From NCBI RefSeq assembly GCF_000495475.1, contig NZ_ASGZ01000028.1, positions 1 through 64,000 of the forward strand: a stretch of 64,000 bases of DNA. Reading direction: 5' to 3'. A program made the translations under genes and the position numbers. Positions 63,123-64,000 of the stretch are shown here, in pieces. Source of the DNA: Candidatus Halobonum tyrrellensis G22 (GTDB lineage: Archaea > Halobacteriota > Halobacteria > Halobacteriales > Haloferacaceae). A model generated the notes under the pieces. That model saw nothing but the letters and a program-made list of their open reading frames with translations. It searched no databases and had not been told where the DNA came from. How positions within the stretch are numbered: position 1 is the stretch's first letter; each line of letters starts with the position of its first letter.

Positions 63123-64000
63123 TCACAGCATCGTCGCCAGCCCGGTGAGTACGCCCGAGACGGCGAGCACGAGTACGCTCCACCCGGCGACCCGGCGGGC
63201 GAACGCGCTCGGTCCCGCCGCGGCCAGTACCGCCTTGACTATCACGCTCGACGCCGTCGCCAGGAGCACGACGACCACGGCCGCCGTCTCGTCGATGGTG
63301 CCGCCCCGGTAGAGCAGGACCGCCGAGGTGGTCGCGCCCGCCGACGACACCAGCCCCGAGAGCGCACCCGAGACGTACAGTCCCGCGGTGCCGAACGAGG
63401 CTTGCGCGAGCGTGCTCCCCGTGAGGATGAGCAGGAACACCGACCCGAACGCCAGCGCGTTCCGCAGCGAGAACGGCGACTCCAACTCCACGTCGACGTG
63501 TTCGCGCCAGTCGGCGCTCACCGCCGCCACCGCGAACCCGGCGAGTACGATGGTTCCCAGCGGCACCACCACCCCGAGGAGGGGGGCCGACGACCCGAGC
63601 GTAAAGGCGAGCGCGATGGCGAGGTTGCGCACCGCCATCGCGGCGTCCGCCAGCAGGATGGCGGCCACCGCGTACGACACCGCGTCCTCGCGCCGGGAGA
63701 CGTGGTCGAGCATCGTCCCGACCACCGCCGTCGAGGAGGCCAGCCCGCCGAAGAACCCCGTCACCGCGATGCCGCGGCCGCCGTAGCCGCGGACCAGCGC
63801 GTAGTTGACGATGCCGATGCCGGCGACGGTCACGACCATCAGCCACGCCACCCGCGGCTCGAACGGCACGCCGTACACCGTCCGCTCGCCCGCCGGGAGG
63901 ACCGGGTAGACGACGAACGCGAGGATGGCGAACTCCGTCGTCGACCGTATCTCCGCCCGCGAGAGGTTCCCCGCGAACGAGTGGAGTTCCCGCTTCAACA
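63123..64000 (-). CDS. MgtC/SapB family protein, DUF4010 part, 5'-truncated by the window
   Basis: Integral membrane protein, 292 codons visible, open to the right edge. The visible part is the DUF4010 domain: LRSTTEFAILAFVVYPVLP-like start, ITGFFGGLASSTAVVGT-like core (here VTGFFGGLASSTAVVG) and GLVSSAGATTSAVLLYR. A MgtC domain should lie upstream, outside the window. Possible roles are ion or membrane homeostasis, without proof. Confidence 0.85.
   Translation of the reverse strand, partial: LKRELHSFAGNLSRAEIRSTTEFAILAFVVYPVLPAGERTVYGVPFEPRVAWLMVVTVAGIGIVNYALVRGYGGRGIAVTGFFGGLASSTAVVGTMLDHVSRREDAVSYAVAAILLADAAMAVRNLAIALAFTLGSSAPLLGVVVPLGTIVLAGFAVAAVSADWREHVDVELESPFSLRNALAFGSVFLLILTGSTLAQASFGTAGLYVSGALSGLVSSAGATTSAVLLYRGGTIDETAAVVVVLLATASSVIVKAVLAAAGPSAFARRVAGWSVLVLAVSGVLTGLATML

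Overview
The window is a dense, very GC-rich stretch of haloarchaeal chromosome (class Halobacteria). The evidence is an acidic proteome, GTG starts, many leaderless genes with a TATA-like box 25-32 nt before the start codon, Tat lipoproteins, PGF-CTERM proteins, the tubulin-like CetZ, ribosomal protein S8e, RadB, CDC48 and an elongator tRNA-Met with a 75-nt intron. Genus cannot be fixed from sequence alone; the gene set would suit Haloferacales. Most of the window is core chromosome. Accessory material is limited to an IS200/IS605-type remnant, a few small unknown genes and a low-GC patch inside mutY.

Layout: 1-5714 is the phosphate-uptake cluster (pstC end, pstA, pstB, phoU), split between pstB and phoU by a decayed TnpB element and an opposing lipoprotein gene. 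5838-14870 holds a DUF502 membrane protein, CDC48, LarC, RadB, S8e and small secreted or cupin proteins. 14918-17514 is the guaA-pyrG nucleotide pair. 17833-20923 has an NDUFA9-like epimerase and cetZ1 with an overlapping membrane gene. 20993-27803 is rich in coenzyme F420 functions: cofC, cofG and, overlapping by 8 nt, a sirohaem nitrite/sulfite reductase and an FrhB-type F420 oxidoreductase. 27958-33940 holds MscS, two complementary cis-prenyltransferase subunits, a DUF92 membrane protein (the family of a plant isoprenoid-phosphate kinase), a GNAT enzyme and a frameshifted TVP38/TMEM64 gene. 35779-35927 is tRNA-Met. 37814-39592 is a second sirohaem reductase. 41217-42631 is a tandem pair of PGF-CTERM surface proteins. 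42890-48272 contains threonine synthase, succinyl-CoA synthetase (sucCD) and an M28 peptidase. 50162-56185 is a five-gene peptide/nickel-type ABC importer operon. The rest (56283-64000) is mixed metabolism, mutY, an aminotransferase and the 3' part of an MgtC/DUF4010 membrane protein.

Three points deserve most attention. First, the dpp-type binding protein (50162-51880) appears circularly permuted relative to the SBP_bac_5 family. Second, the two cis-prenyltransferases divide conserved motifs as the eukaryotic DHDDS/NgBR heterocomplex does. Third, the sirohaem reductase and FrhB-like protein form an apparent two-subunit counterpart of the methanogen F420-dependent sulfite reductase fusion, next to F420 biosynthesis genes. 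All three are inferences from sequence and need structural or biochemical tests.
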